This document shows, in pieces, positions 35,972-48,079 of a DNA stretch of 64,000 nt; the first letter of the stretch is position 1; every line of letters starts with the position of its first letter. Origin of the DNA: Liolophura sinensis (Eukaryota > Mollusca > Polyplacophora > Chitonida > Chitonidae). The stretch spans positions 10,217,504-10,281,503 of the forward strand of contig NC_088298.1 in the NCBI RefSeq assembly GCF_032854445.1. The letters run 5' to 3'. A program made the translations under genes and the position numbers. Under the pieces are notes generated by a model. The model did no database searches. It was not told where the DNA came from and saw nothing but the letters and a program-made list of their open reading frames with translations.

Positions 35972-38900
35972 AAAATGCCATGTTTATCTCCATTGCAATA
36001 GGCACCGATATCGGCCATATTGTCCCGCACCTCAAATACTATGCTCAAAGTATAGATTTTATCTAGAACATTGTCAAAACGCCGAGTAATAAAATCTAAC
36101 AAGCGAAGTAATAAATACTAACATGAGTCTACTGCTCGTTAGAAGTCTGTAGTATGCCGTTTTAAATATATGTAACGTGTACATACATGTCCCCATATGG
36201 CAGTAGTCAAACATATGCAAGATTTGACTGCATTATGTATGATCGTCATCTGTTGAACACTGTGCACAGGAGGTGCAGTTCCTACATCTGAGGTATCAAC
36301 CTCTCAAACCTAAATATTGAGTCCCCACTTAAGGAATCTATTCGACATGTACTACGCTTCAAACCATTGGCATGTAAGACAGACATACACTTATGTAAGT
36401 GCGTGTGAAAATGTCGCACAGTGAAAAAGTGACCACATCCAACAGGTAAACGTTACCGTTGTAAGGAGTGATGCAATGTGAACTGACGAAGAAAGCTATT
36501 CACAAACATATGGGAATTACTAAGAGATCAGTTTTCGTTCATCTGTGGTATCAACCTCTCAAACCTAAATATTGAGGCCCCGCTTAAGGAATTAACTCGA
36601 CATGTACTACGCTTCGAACCATTGGCATGTAGGACAGATATACACTGATGTAAGTGCGTGTGAAAATGTCGCACAGTGAAAAAGTGACCACATCCAATAG
36701 GTAAACCTTACCGTTGTAAGGAGTGGTGCACTCAGAACTGACGAGGAAAGCTATTCGCAAACATATGGGAATTACTAAGAGATCAGTTTTCGTTACATAA
36801 AATAAGATGTGAACCGCTAATGTTTCCGCCTTACATAGCATATTCTGTCGTCAAAAGCATTAACATACTGATGTTTTCTGTTCTGCCGACGTTATTCTAC
36901 ATACATATCTGCGCTAACAGGATTAATTAAGCTTTTAAGCCGGAAAGTAAATACCTTTTTGTCACAACTTGGCAACACAGATGGCGCCACTGGTCCCAGC
37001 ATTTACCGGAACGATCTTCAAAAGGCTAAAAATAGACGCCATCGTGGTCGTAGATATTCAGTGATATGCGGCCTGTCGTCAGTTTATCTTGAGGTTATGT
37101 TTGAGCTGTGTATGAAAATTCTTTGAAGAGATAACACGGTAACTCTGCGACACAAATCGTCATATCGATACATGGGCAAGGCGTACAACACTGCTGAAGG
37201 AGTGCCTAGCAGTGCCGCATTTGCAGCTGCTCGTCTACACTACACTAACTTGTGCAGCTACTGACCACAGCAAGCACACTCAGTAACAGATACATGTGCT
37301 AACCTCATTCATGGAGCATATCGCATACTACTGTTAACCTCAGATTCTACAGTCTCATTTGCAGCTATTTATCTCACAAACCCTACACTAACTTGAGGTA
37401 CTGACCTCAGCAAGCACACTCAGTAACAGATACAGGTGTTAACATTACAAATCCTGCCATTCAACACATAACACTGACCTCAAGTCACAGACTGCTAACA
37501 TGTATAATATGCATATGCAGAAATGTCAACCAATATATATGGCACATATACCTGTAAATCTCGTGAATACTGAACTGGAACATTAAAAAAAATAATTGTA
37601 TATTTAACATGTTATCAAAACTATAGGCATATAGACCACTTACAAGGGTGTCACACTTGAACAACAGGCACTTTATCAATAGACCATTCTGAGACAACAC
37701 GCATCACAAAAATCTGTCCCAAGCTGCGTTTTCAAATGTTGTCTTACATGTACTTTGTCATAATGTGGTTAAGTTGGACTTGATCTGGGCTTCAGTTCTG
37801 CCTTCCAGCAGATTTGGATATTTTCTTTGAACACTTCTAATTTGCTTAAAACTAGGATAACTTCTTTTTTGAAGGTTAAAGTGAAACTTTTTTTTCAGTA
37901 GTGCTGGAGCTCCCTCCTCAATGGCTTGTTTCGTTCGACCAGTTTTGCTACTGTAAGCACAAAAGTTAGTAAAAAAAAACAAACAAACGTGTTAATGAGG
38001 TTGTGGAGCAGTGTTTAGTGGTAGTCCTACCTCTTTATACTTAATTTTTTAGATGCCCTTCCTAATTATTACTATTTCCCTTTTCTGTAATAAATGTGAA
38101 TATGCACAAAGACTAAGTAACCCACAGATAAGGAGTTCTAAGCTACATGTAACAGCTGGCTATGTTGGGGTGCTGCAAAAGAACATCTGAGTCACACACT
38201 GTGCTACAGAATTACCCAGAAACGTAGACAGCAAATTTGATGTTATCCTTAACCAAAGCAGTTTGCATATTTCTTTCAATTGTGTAAAGAAGGTCTTGGT
38301 GATGAAAAAAAAGCACCTCACAATTAAGCTTGGCTGTGTCAGAGGGCTAGATTGCTTATGGGTACGGTTTTTATTACCTTCCTGGGGTTTCACTGCCTTT
38401 CATTTAGTGGTATGTTCAATAATGCGCCAGTGCGTTGTGTAACTTATATATCCAGTGTAATATAGCATAACTATCAAGTTATATTCTAGTAGCATACATA
38501 GAGATTATCATCACACTGTGCTGATATGAATCGTCTTATCTGGTAGAGTTCTCTGCGGTTGCGTCGCCGTATCGGCTGAGCCCATGTTGCATGTCACCAG
38601 CAGTAGAATGTCCAATAAACTCTAAGGTAAAGTAACGTGAAACAACCTGACCATTGTCCTATATTCGTATGCACAAGTCCATCTGTTTTTTTCACATTGC
38701 CACTTTCACAGAACAGCAGAACAAATCCATGTTTGACTTTTTGGCACGTTTTAATAGAAGATTCCTGAAGTACGGAGCAATGCCAAACGAACAGACATAT
38801 GCCTCTTTTTTTTCCTCCCCACATTGGAAGTTTCTCGCGATTTAACTGTCAGGAAACAGCTTATCTAAAGGAAAAGAAGGTGGAATTAACATACAGTTAA

Positions 38901-39376
38901 TTCTTTATGTATTTGAATTGTGTTGTGCTATATTTTAGTTATGATATTTTTTACCAGGTATGCTTGGGGTTTAATAGTATACTGTCCTTTACATTATTTC
39001 TGTCATGACACACCTAAAGACCAGCGCCTTTACCGATGCGGCCAGGACCCCTACCCTTGTTATAGGAAGTATTATATTACTGTATTAAATAGAAGCACCA
39101 CATTTTTGTTTACATCAGTGGTAGGGGTGACCCTGTCCTATACACATTGCATTTAAAAGCGGGCCCTTATCCAATTAAATATACTTATAGGGCATTAAAA
39201 CAGGCTATGTTTAGTTGATCTTGATTTTAACTTAAGTTTTAATAAAACTCGCTATAAGCAAAAATAGCCAATGATTGGCTTCGCTTCCTAATAGGATATA
39301 TCCAACATACTCGGGAGCATTGTTTTAATCTATTATGAATTGTGTGTTAGACGAAAATGCCCAAAAAGACAACTCG
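35972..39376. repeat. Composite repeat R, copy 2, right part
   Basis: It continues R directly after hAT-3 (aaaatgccatgtttatctcc). It matches 4430-7836 and 47262-50562 with few differences. It includes the sub-repeats at 36285-36539 and 36540-36796 and the SANT-like exon remnant. Similarity to copy 1 stops after gacaactcg at 39376. Confidence 0.9.
37758..37950 (-). pseudogene. SANT/Myb-like terminal exon remnant in R copy 2
   Basis: The frame is open from the acceptor (gtgcttacag) to a stop at 37758: SKTGRTKQAIEEGAPALLKK, then FHFNLQKRSYPSFKQIRSVQ and LLEGRTEAQIKSNLTTL. The T-run is three bases longer than in copy 3, so an extra Lys is added without loss of frame. The C-terminus differs from copy 3 because of a short insertion. 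Confidence 0.45.
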
Positions 39377-39492
39377 GTAAAACTACTTGGTCTCTACGGG
39401 ACAATTGACAAGTATAGGCATTGTAGCAAATGACAGGATGAATAACATGCACTTTTACCTGCTTACCCCAGCAAAAATCAGTCACTATTTAG

Positions 39493-42400
39493 GCACTGGA
39501 TGAACTCCTGGAGGAATTCGAAAAAGACAAGGAAAATGCTGATCCTGAGACATCTGGAGAAAATAGCCATTTACCTTCTGAAGCTGAAAGCTTTCAAGTG
39601 ATGACAGAGAAGGTTGTTATAGAAGCACCTGTAACTAGATCAGTGGCAACCCAAATTGGAAAGGCACCCTTGAAGACAATATCTAAGAGGTGACTATCTT
39701 TCATGACGTGTATACATACATAACATGATGTAAAACTTATTTTTGCTATTAGGCCAAAGATATATGTCAGTAAATAATGTGTCATTTAAGTTTGTCTTCT
39801 CTTGATAAAGTTTGTATGTTGATCTAGGTGCATTTTATTGTACCTGAACTGTATCACCTATGGCTGCAAAGATTCCAAACAAGTGCACACTGGAAATAAT
39901 GATGTGATATTATTTACCTATTTCTATAGGACACGGCGGATTCAAGCAAAGCCACAAGTGCGAACAGTGGGGATCCAGTGTGATTTATTGAAAGGCAAAC
40001 CGGTTGCAAAGCCACCTCTGAGAGAATGTGATGATGAAATGAGCGATGACGAAGATGAAGTTGATACCTTTCAAAATGATCCAGATTTTTTAGTGGAAAG
40101 TGACCCAGAAGACAGCGGCAGTGAAAGTGATGACGAAACAGTTGCTTTCCCGCTTGGGGAAGTTGTAAGGCCCTCAGACGAAAAACAGTTCCTGGTGTCT
40201 GAGTCAGCTTTATGTGCTTTGCTGAAGACCTGTCAGAGGTGTGGAAGACACTGTGATACAGTGGTTCATCACTGCCAAGGCATGATGGTTTCTACCATGT
40301 CAACATGTTCTGCTGGTCATGTGTTGGAATGGAAGAGCCAGGCAACCCACAACAGCCTTCCTTGGGGAAACCTAACTACGGCTGCTGCCATATTTTTCAG
40401 TGGATCAAATGCTTCCAAGGTATGTGAAAGCAATATGTATTTGTTATATACCAATAGGAATGCAACACAGTATAGATATTGATGAGTACTAAAAACACAC
40501 TCATATCATTCAATACCGGAAATAATTTATCATACATATTTCCATCTGCCTACAGGTTATTCGTCTCTTCGAGATACTAAAGCTTCAAACGTTCAGCAAA
40601 CGGACATTTTTCCGGATCCAGAAATCTTACCTTGTCCCTTCTGTGGTGGAAGTTTGGAACTTTGAGAGAGAGCGAAATGTTGTGGAGAGACTTGGCAAGC
40701 AGCTGATCTTGGGAGGTGATGCCCGATGTGATTCCCCAGGATACAGTGCAAAGTATGGGTCTTATAGCCTCATGGACCTAGACTCCCAGACAGTTCTGGA
40801 CATTCAGTTAATACAGGTAACCCCTCAAAGAATTCTAAATTTTTATCACTGTTTTTGTGTCTTTCGGATTACGGATGATTTTTCTGTTTCTAATTCTTAC
40901 CTGTGATTGATAAAAGATTTATTCAATAAATACCTCCATTTCACACAAAGGTTTGAATGTATATTATTTTTCTTCTCTTCAACAGTGTAATGAAGTAAAA
41001 GGCTCAACGCATATGGAGCTTGAGGGCCTGAAGCGTGGGCTACTAAAGTTGAAAGCAGAAAGACTGAATATCAAGTCACTCATCACTGACAGACATGTCA
41101 TGGTGAAAAAATTTATGAAAGGAGAAGAGGAGATTATTCACAACTTCGATGTATGGCATTTTGCAAAAGGTAAGACTGTCAGCTATGTCACTTATTGTGA
41201 GCGTTGATTGTACTTGCTCCTAATGTCAGGTACTAAGATTGACGGTAGGCATTAAACTATTAGAGTGAAACCTATTTGTTGTAAACAAGTCATTGTTGGT
41301 TGTCAAACAAGTCATTGTTGGTTAGATATTCTGTTTTACCTCCCCAGGTGTATCGAAAAAGTTAGAGGGTTTGGCAAAGAAAAAGGGGGCAGAGGCTATT
41401 AAGCCTTGGATAAAAAGTGTTTCAACACACCTATACTGGGCGGCGTCCACCTCTGCCAATGATGGCGAGATGAAGCTGGCAAAGTGGCAGTCGCTTACCC
41501 GCCATATCCGGAACATCCACACACACCCTAGTAAGAGGTATCCGGAGTGCAGACATGGCCCTTTAGAGGATAACCAAAGAAATTGGATGGAAGAAGGTAC
41601 ATGTCAGAACTGACATTCTTTAACTGCATACATTTTTATGTTTTTCCATTGGTAGTTTTGGTATTGGTGTTTTGATGGTTTGCATTTATTTATCTACCCT
41701 TGAGTAATTTTATGGGATTTGTAATAGCGCAAAATGTCGGTTGTTGGAAATTGTTAAATTTCTAATTTAAAAGATAACATTTTTTTATGTCTGTAATCAT
41801 TGTAGGTATGAATAATGTCAGTTAATGAACCTGTTTAAATATTTATCTGTAATGAATGTTTTGACTTATAAACATATTGTTTGCAGGATCCCGCCCATAC
41901 AAGCTCCTATGTAGTGTCGTCACCAGCCCATTCCTAATGAAGGACATCGAGAAGTTGTCTCTATTCCATCAGACATATGGTCTCGAGGTGTACCACAATA
42001 TTGTCAACCATTTTGCACCAAAGAGTACACACTTCTTCTTCGAATCCATGCTGGCCAGGTATGAGGTTTTCTTTGACTTTCAAAATGTGCAAAAATGTTA
42101 GGTGTGCAGGGCTTTATATTCCCCAGTAAATCACAGGGATTATGGCTGTCCGAAAATAAACCCACCATATCCTAAATAAAGACATAGTAAGAAAAACACA
42201 ATCAGTAGGCTCACGATAAAATATCTCAACTAAAAAACATGAGACTCATTTTGTTAATGCTCGTAACTCACCTGTGAAATTTATGTTTTTCAGATTGTAC
42301 TTAGCTGGACTACATTACAATGAGAACAGCTGGAAGCCACGTGACACGACATCAGATGGCAGAGTTCGTTGGCAGCTTTGCTATCCAAAAGCAAAGAAAG

Positions 42401-43360
42401 GTCTGGAGGCTGTAGTGAAGCCGATTAGCACTGGTCCGTCATTTGGTAAGTTTTGTGATATACATGTAACTAATGTAGACAGACAAGTACAGGTTTTCAG
42501 ATTAGAATATTTACAAACAAATTGAACACTTATGTTGAGCAGTCAAAATGTGTGTATATCAATGACAGATTGATTGAATTGTTATATCGTAGATGTAACA
42601 AGTGTTCTTTGTTGACAACACAGGATATGAGATGATTAGTAATAAACTAAAATGTGTGATCATAAAATATAAAGGCAAGTACGGCTTTTTGGAATACTTT
42701 ATTAAAACAATTCAGGTAACACAGCCTAACTAAGCAAAATACACAGTGTAATTGGTCCAACTGTGATTGACAAATGGTTTGCAATAGCTGGCGCTTGTTA
42801 ACCCCACAGGAAGTCAGATGGTTATTAAAAGCTTACTACGTAGGGGGTCTGCGCAAGATAACCTACGAATTGTTTTTTGCAACTCATGGTTGTTATGAGA
42901 CAGACTTGAGATGCTGCTATTGATTAATTTTAGAATTAAAAATTAAGTCATACATGTGAAAAAATCAGCAAAATAAAAAAGTAAAAGAATAGTTAACATA
43001 AGTCAAAAAAAAAGAAATCTTCTTAGTCAGTGCTATTTTTAACAATTTGTCTGATGCAACCTTCTTATGGGAGTTTCTTGAGGAAATATTGAAAAACAGA
43101 ATAAGCATGATCTGTTTAAATATATTAAAATATTTTTTTATATCCTTCTATGTATGGTAGGATACGTGGACTTGCTCATCCATAACCTCGTCCAGCGAAG
43201 AAAAGATCTACCATCCTACCAGGTTGCTCCAGAGGCTCTCAGTAGCTACCTGTCGGTACCTGCCCCTACTACGTCAGGATTCGTACCTGTGGACAAAGCT
43301 TGTCTTATAGAGAGACATAAATCACGATTTTCGAAGACAACTAACTCCAATGATGTATGA
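39493..43360 (+). CDS. Transposase-derived gene (Kolobok/THAP-type family), eight exons, open but without its first exon
   Basis: Exons are 39493-39689, 39930-40419, 40556-40816, 40986-41169, 41348-41596, 41887-42058, 42294-42445 and 43161-43360. All junctions are GT-AG and all phases agree, giving 634 residues with no internal stop. Part 1 is an acidic linker (MSDDEDEVDTFQNDPDF), then cysteines (LLKTCQRCGRHCDTVVHHC). The core shows GDARCDSPGYSAKYGSYSLM (first Asp), SLITDRHVMVKKFM (second Asp) and HNFDVWHFAKG, a motif I associate with Kolobok-type transposases. No initiating exon, and no THAP finger, is visible before 39493. R copy 2 ends only 117 bases upstream, so the gene may have lost it or may keep it beyond the repeat. 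It could be a host gene tamed from a transposon. The superfamily name is a moderate guess. Confidence 0.75.
42446..43160 (+). other. Last intron of the transposase-derived gene
   Basis: The intron begins gtaagttttgtg and ends ttctatgtatggtag. It is AT-rich and holds no other gene. Confidence 0.6.
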
Positions 43361-43919
43361 ATCTACGGAAACTTCTTTACGGCACACGATGGTATTGGCT
43401 TTCGGTTTCCTCTGCCTAGCTTGTGCCATATCCATCGTGTAAATCTCCTGTATGCGATAAACCTGTACAACCTGGATGAGAAAAGACACAAATATCTTAC
43501 ATGTTTGCAGATATAAAGCTAAAATTGTTTATTTATAGATCTATGTATATGTGGGGTGGAGAAGGGGTTGGTGCTATGAGACAATTGATATACTTGGTAA
43601 AATAAACAGATCTGTTGTATTTTGTATACTTGATTATGCATGTATGCAGGTCTGGTGTTAATATTTTCATCATTACCCTGTCTTGAGTTTTTTTTTAGCA
43701 AAAGTTGCTAACTACTTTTCAATGCAAATAAACTGAGCTGATATCAAATTGTAGCCCACACGGATACAGCAGTGATGGAGTAATGTTGCCAGGAGCTCTG
43801 AAATTAAATCATGCTGGCTTCGATTCATTTCTAGATGTTCATTTTCTTGTCTAACACATGCAATTATGTACTACACATTCGTATAAATGCTATTAAATTA
43901 GAAATTTATTCCATGTCAC
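43361..43919. other. Gap between converging genes
   Basis: This 559-base gap lies between the stop codons of the plus-strand transposase-derived gene and the minus-strand P2X7-like gene. It is AT-rich with aataaa-like sequences (gcaaataaactgag near 43725) and should carry both 3' untranslated regions. Confidence 0.5.
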
Positions 43920-45021
43920 TTACTTGTGTGGTGGATCATTGTCATCGGTGGGGCCATAGTCTTCCAAAAACTCATAAATGGACGTTAGGATGACATGTCT
44001 GTTTGTACAGTTTACAATAAAGCCTTCGTGTTCTGTGATGCAATTTATATCTAGCTGCTCTTCGTCAGTCATTTCTATTATCCTTGGCACTTCCTGACAG
44101 CAAAGGCATTCTACGTTAGTTGGCATAATATCACAGTTCTCACAATCACACCTGAAAATAAACAGATTTGATATTCAGAGAAGATCATACATATGTTGGT
44201 ACAGATTCCTTGATACGATGAGAAGCGGATTCAAAGCTTCAGCTGTCGGCGTAACATATTTGCTGTTGTACAAATATGCACCTCGATAAATTTTTACTTA
44301 CATATTCGGACATTTAGACCAAGTTTACGTGAATCTCAAAAGACTGAATCTTATGATTTAATCGTAATATTTGACATGTGGGTTAACACAGACCTCTGAA
44401 TCAAGGCATTACCTCAAAGCCGAGGATATTAGGGCACTAACCTGCTTGAGGCACCGGCAGGGACAAAGTGATAAATAACACAGGAAGGGAAAGAAAAGTG
44501 ACAAACACCGGGCCATAATTTGAGAGCTACGGCTTATAGGCCTAGTAACCAGAAATTACAGTATGCTTATCGTTTTCTGTTTGTGAACTTCAACAAAACC
44601 TAGTTTTGCACTTAAAATGCTGTGATTTAAAGGTCTGTATTAACTCCCGTGATATTTTGAAAATGCCAGGATACCTGCGACCAATTTATTTGATAGGCTG
44701 TTGAAGCCGTACTCAAGAATATTTCATTTCTGCCACGGCGGCCAGCATAAGGCCATATAGTGCCAGCAAATCGGAAAATAGCAAGGAATTAACTGAGATA
44801 AAATGTAGTCACCAGGTCAAATTGTCGGTCCGAAAATCTTCTGGTTTCTGACAGCTGTCGACGTGGTCAGACTCGCTGTCGGATGAGTGAGGGGAACGGT
44901 TTACTGGGCTGAATTCATGGGTTCCACGCGCTGAATCCGTTCGTATAGGATCATACATGTACGGGTCTATAGGTGGTATACACATTGGAATTTCTAGTAT
45001 GTCCGTTTCACAGTCTGACAT
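43920..45021 (-). CDS. Stand-alone P2X7 ballast-domain protein, two exons
   Basis: Exon 1 is 45021-44813 (MSDCETDILEIPMCIPP ... FRTDNLT). Its donor acctg|gtgact splits a Trp codon, completed by exon 2, 44151-43920 (acceptor ttattttcag). The spliced protein has 146 residues. Its C-terminal part reads WCDCENCDIMPTNVECLCC, CITEHEGFIVNC and VILTSIYEFLEDYG. This is the cysteine/histidine pattern of the intracellular zinc-binding ballast domain of vertebrate P2X7 receptors. No membrane segment is present, so it is not a channel. Many invertebrates carry such free-standing ballast proteins, often in many copies. The function is unknown. The N-terminus ends in a Tyr/Pro-rich stretch (PIDPYMYDPIR) and a Ser-rich linker. 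It is tail to tail with the transposase-derived gene. Confidence 0.8.
44152..44812 (-). other. Intron of the P2X7-like gene, with a SINE fragment
   Basis: GT-AG on the minus strand. It contains a partial SINE at 44693-44765 and otherwise no gene. Confidence 0.6.
44693..44765 (-). repeat. SINE fragment
   Basis: The sequence ccgtactcaagaatatttca and cggcggccagcataaggcc matches the body of the SINE copies near 61 kb. It lies in the intron of the P2X7-like gene. Head and tail are missing. Confidence 0.7.
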
Positions 45022-45096
45022 TATTTTATTTTGGTATTTTCGCGCCTAAGATCGTATGTGGTATGTGAAACAGTGTTGTTCAGTATGGGCCCGTTC

Positions 45097-45130
45097 TTAC
45101 GGTGACGTCACTGGGATCACGTGACGGGCA
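45097..45130. promoter_or_regulatory. CRE and E-box motifs in a likely promoter
   Basis: TGACGTCA, a perfect cAMP-response element, is at 45103-45110. CACGTG is at 45118-45123. They sit 80-100 bases upstream of the P2X7-like start codon (45021) in a locally GC-rich patch (45085-45215) amid AT-rich DNA. Function is inferred from position only. Confidence 0.4.
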
Positions 45131-45279
45131 CCTCATTAACTCCACTCTGGCTGACGGCTCCCTAGCGTGAGAGCCGACTATCGCCGTGGGAAGCGAGTCC
45201 AGGGGTAAACAAACATCCAGGTTCGTTACAATGAGGGATTATGAGGTAATTATTAAATAAATACCGATGATCATAAGAC

Positions 45280-45488
45280 CTTGACAGTATTCCTTTAAAG
45301 TTGATGGCTCATTAGTTGAGGGTTGCATTACATGTCGTCTTTTACGAGTCGGGGGTTCAATATCACTTTCATCCCTTGAGCCTCCGTCATCTTTGTCAGG
45401 ATTATATTCCTCATCAGAGTCGAAAAAGTCGCTCACATTTGGATCAACACAGCTTACAAGATCTCCAATTTCGGTCTCCTCATTTATT
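45280..45488 (-). CDS. Acidic exon of unknown gene
   Basis: On the minus strand an acceptor (ttttttgtag) precedes an open frame INEETEIGDLVSCVDPNVSD, then FFDSDEEYNPDKDDGG and PPTRKRRHVMQPSTN. It probably ends at a tgtcaag|gtctta donor. The acidic stretch followed by a basic RKRR resembles N-terminal leaders of DNA-transposon proteins, including piggyBac. It lies upstream of the P2X7-like gene on the same strand, but that gene has its own ATG. Ownership is undecided. Confidence 0.35.
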
Positions 45489-45618
45489 CTACAAAAAAAA
45501 AAATACAGAAAAACATTACTTGATATTTTTTTGTGTGTTTGCTATAATAAAACATATCAATTAAAAGTGCTTGAAAACCCATGGTTAATTTGACCTTTAA
45601 AAATACCGTAACCTTTAA

Positions 45619-46052
45619 TACCCAGTGTGCCAGATATGGCACGCAAAAAAAGCCCCCTTCGCCAACGTGCCATATTTGGCACATCTATTTTCAATGTCAA
45701 AATTCTGCAAGAAATTTAGATAAATGTAATAAAATAATCATATCATGACTAAAATTCACCCTTTCTTAAATAGTTGACACACTTGCGAGAAACATTATAC
45801 TCACCTAGGATAGTGATTGGATCGGATTGAAATTGGAAAGTTCAGAAACACACGAGATGGCTTGTTGTGATACTTTGCAGGAAACAGGAACTATGCAAAA
45901 ATGAGATGCCCAATGTATCTCCCATGCTGAAGAACTATGGAAATTAAAGGGGAACAACAATCTAAACTGATAACCATAGTCAATGATCATTTACCTCCCT
46001 TGGAGTAGGCAAAACAACATGTGCCATACATGGCACTCTGGGCACTAGAGGG
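45619..46052. mobile_element. TTAA-flanked MITE in R copy 3
   Basis: It has the same ends and same TTAA borders (45615-45618 and 46053-46056) as the copy at 24458. Both lie at the same place in R, so the MITE was present before R was duplicated, or it is part of R itself. Confidence 0.7.
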
Positions 46053-46928
46053 TTAACAAAAAATAAAAAATAAAAAATCCTACTGAGAATACAGGCAAGC
46101 CACATTCACCCTGGATTACGGTATATATGGTCTTCTATAGTGATAAGGCCTAGATTATTCAAGTAATCATACTAAAAAAAAATAAATGTGTTAAGCTTAA
46201 GTCGTGTACATGGGTCATTCCATTTTTTCTCAAAACTTCATGTCCCCATCATCAAGAGCTCCATAAAATTAATATATTTCGATAATTTTTAACTAAGAGA
46301 TGTCTTTTAGATAGATAGGCCACTTTGATGAATGTATGTAATCAATTAAAGTTCAATCAAGAAAGCAGCACAATTATAATTACCACCAGTTCTACCCCAA
46401 CACAGTGGAATTTATATGCCCCAAGAACCAAAAATAAATCCTTATTTACGCATTAGTATGTGTAGTTAATGAATTACCAGTTAAAAGATAGATGACGGTT
46501 AACTAAATGTATAATTTTTACATGGTTACGAATGTCCCTTAAAATACCGTTATTTCCGTAACGTCAAACAAACGTAGTAACACACAGAGTTGCATCTCTT
46601 CCTGAAGAGATCTTCAACGTCATTATAACTATTGAGCCCGCGCAGATTCAGAAAAATGTCTGATGACTGATCAGCTACGTTTTAAAGGACACAGTTTTCA
46701 TCGGTAAGTACTAAGTTTGCGAGCGTATGCTGTCTAGATGTCATTACCGTACAAGTATTAGGCTTGGTGTTATACAAAACATATGATAAATATCATAATC
46801 AACCTGTTACTCATGGGTTCTTCTTCAAATACGAAGGGCATGTGCTCACCTCGTGTTGTCTGATTTTGCCCCAGGCCGCAAAGTAACCCAAAATGTCACT
46901 ACCGTAACAGTCATTCCCGTAATGCTTT

Positions 46929-46992
46929 ACTTTGTTACGGCAGTGACATAGCCGTTACGGAAATGACATAGCCGTTACGGAAATGACATACA
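46929..46992. repeat. Tandem 20-base units in R
   Basis: The unit gccgttacggaaatgacata occurs twice in direct order here but once in R copy 2 (25790-25810). Related ccgtaacg and cgttacgg pieces continue on both sides. Confidence 0.8.
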
Positions 46993-47568
46993 TACCTTAA
47001 TACAACATAATAACTGGAAAATAAAGTACTAGTATCTTGTCTTTTTATTGGTATTTTCTCGACCAGTTAATTGCTTCACTGACATAGAGCTGTTACGCCA
47101 TCCTGGTCGTAGATATTAAGTGATATCCGGCCTGTCGTCAGTTTATCTTGAGGTTATGTTTGAGCTGTGCATGAACATACTTGGAATCGCATCTTCACAA
47201 AACTCTATGTGACCCACTCTATCCCACCGCCCTTTAAATAAGCGTATTCTTCCCTAAAATGCCATGTTTATCGCCATTGCAATAGGCACCGATATCGGCC
47301 ATATTGTCCCGCACCTCAAATACTATGCTCAAAGTATAGATTTTATCTAGAACATTGTCAAAACGCCGAGTAATAAAATCTAACAAGCCAAGTAATAAAT
47401 ATTAACATGAGTCTACTGGTCGTTAGAAGTCGGTAGCATGCCGTTTTAAATATATGTAACGTGTACATACATGTCCCCATAAGGCAATAGTCAAACATAT
47501 GCAAGATTTGACTGCATTATGTATGATCGTCATCTGTTGAAGACTGTGCACAGGAGATGCAGTTCCTA

Positions 47569-48079
47569 CATCTGAGGTATCAACCTCTCAAACCTAAATA
47601 TTGAGTCCCCACTTAAGGAATCTATTCGACATGTACTACGCTTCAAACCATTGGCATGTAAGACAGACATACACTTATGTAAGCGCGTGTGAAAATGTCG
47701 CACAGTGAAAAAGTGACCACATCCAACAGGTAAACGTTACGGTTGTAAGGAGTGATGCAATGCGCACTGACGAAGAAAGCTATTCACAAACATATGGGAA
47801 TTACTAAGAGATCAGTTTTCGTTCATGTGTGGTATCAACGTCTCAAACCTAAATATTGAGTCCCCACTTAAGGAATTTACTCGACATGTACTACGCTTCG
47901 AACCATTGGCATGTAGGACAGATATACACTGATGTAAGTGCGTGTGAAAATGTCGCACAGTGAAAAAGTGACCACATCCAATAGGTAAACCTTACCGTTG
48001 TAAGGAGTGGTGCACTCTGAACTGACGAGGAAAGCTATTCGCAAACATATGGGAATTACTAAGAGATCAGTTTTCGTTA
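47569..48079. repeat. Two tandem sub-repeats inside R copy 3
   Basis: Units 47569-47823 and 47824-48079 are colinear with 4741-5262 and 36285-36796. They are noncoding. Confidence 0.85.

Noticed and set aside
43920-45021. P2X ion channel gene
   Set aside because: Only the intracellular ballast-like domain is present. There are no two membrane segments or extracellular loop.
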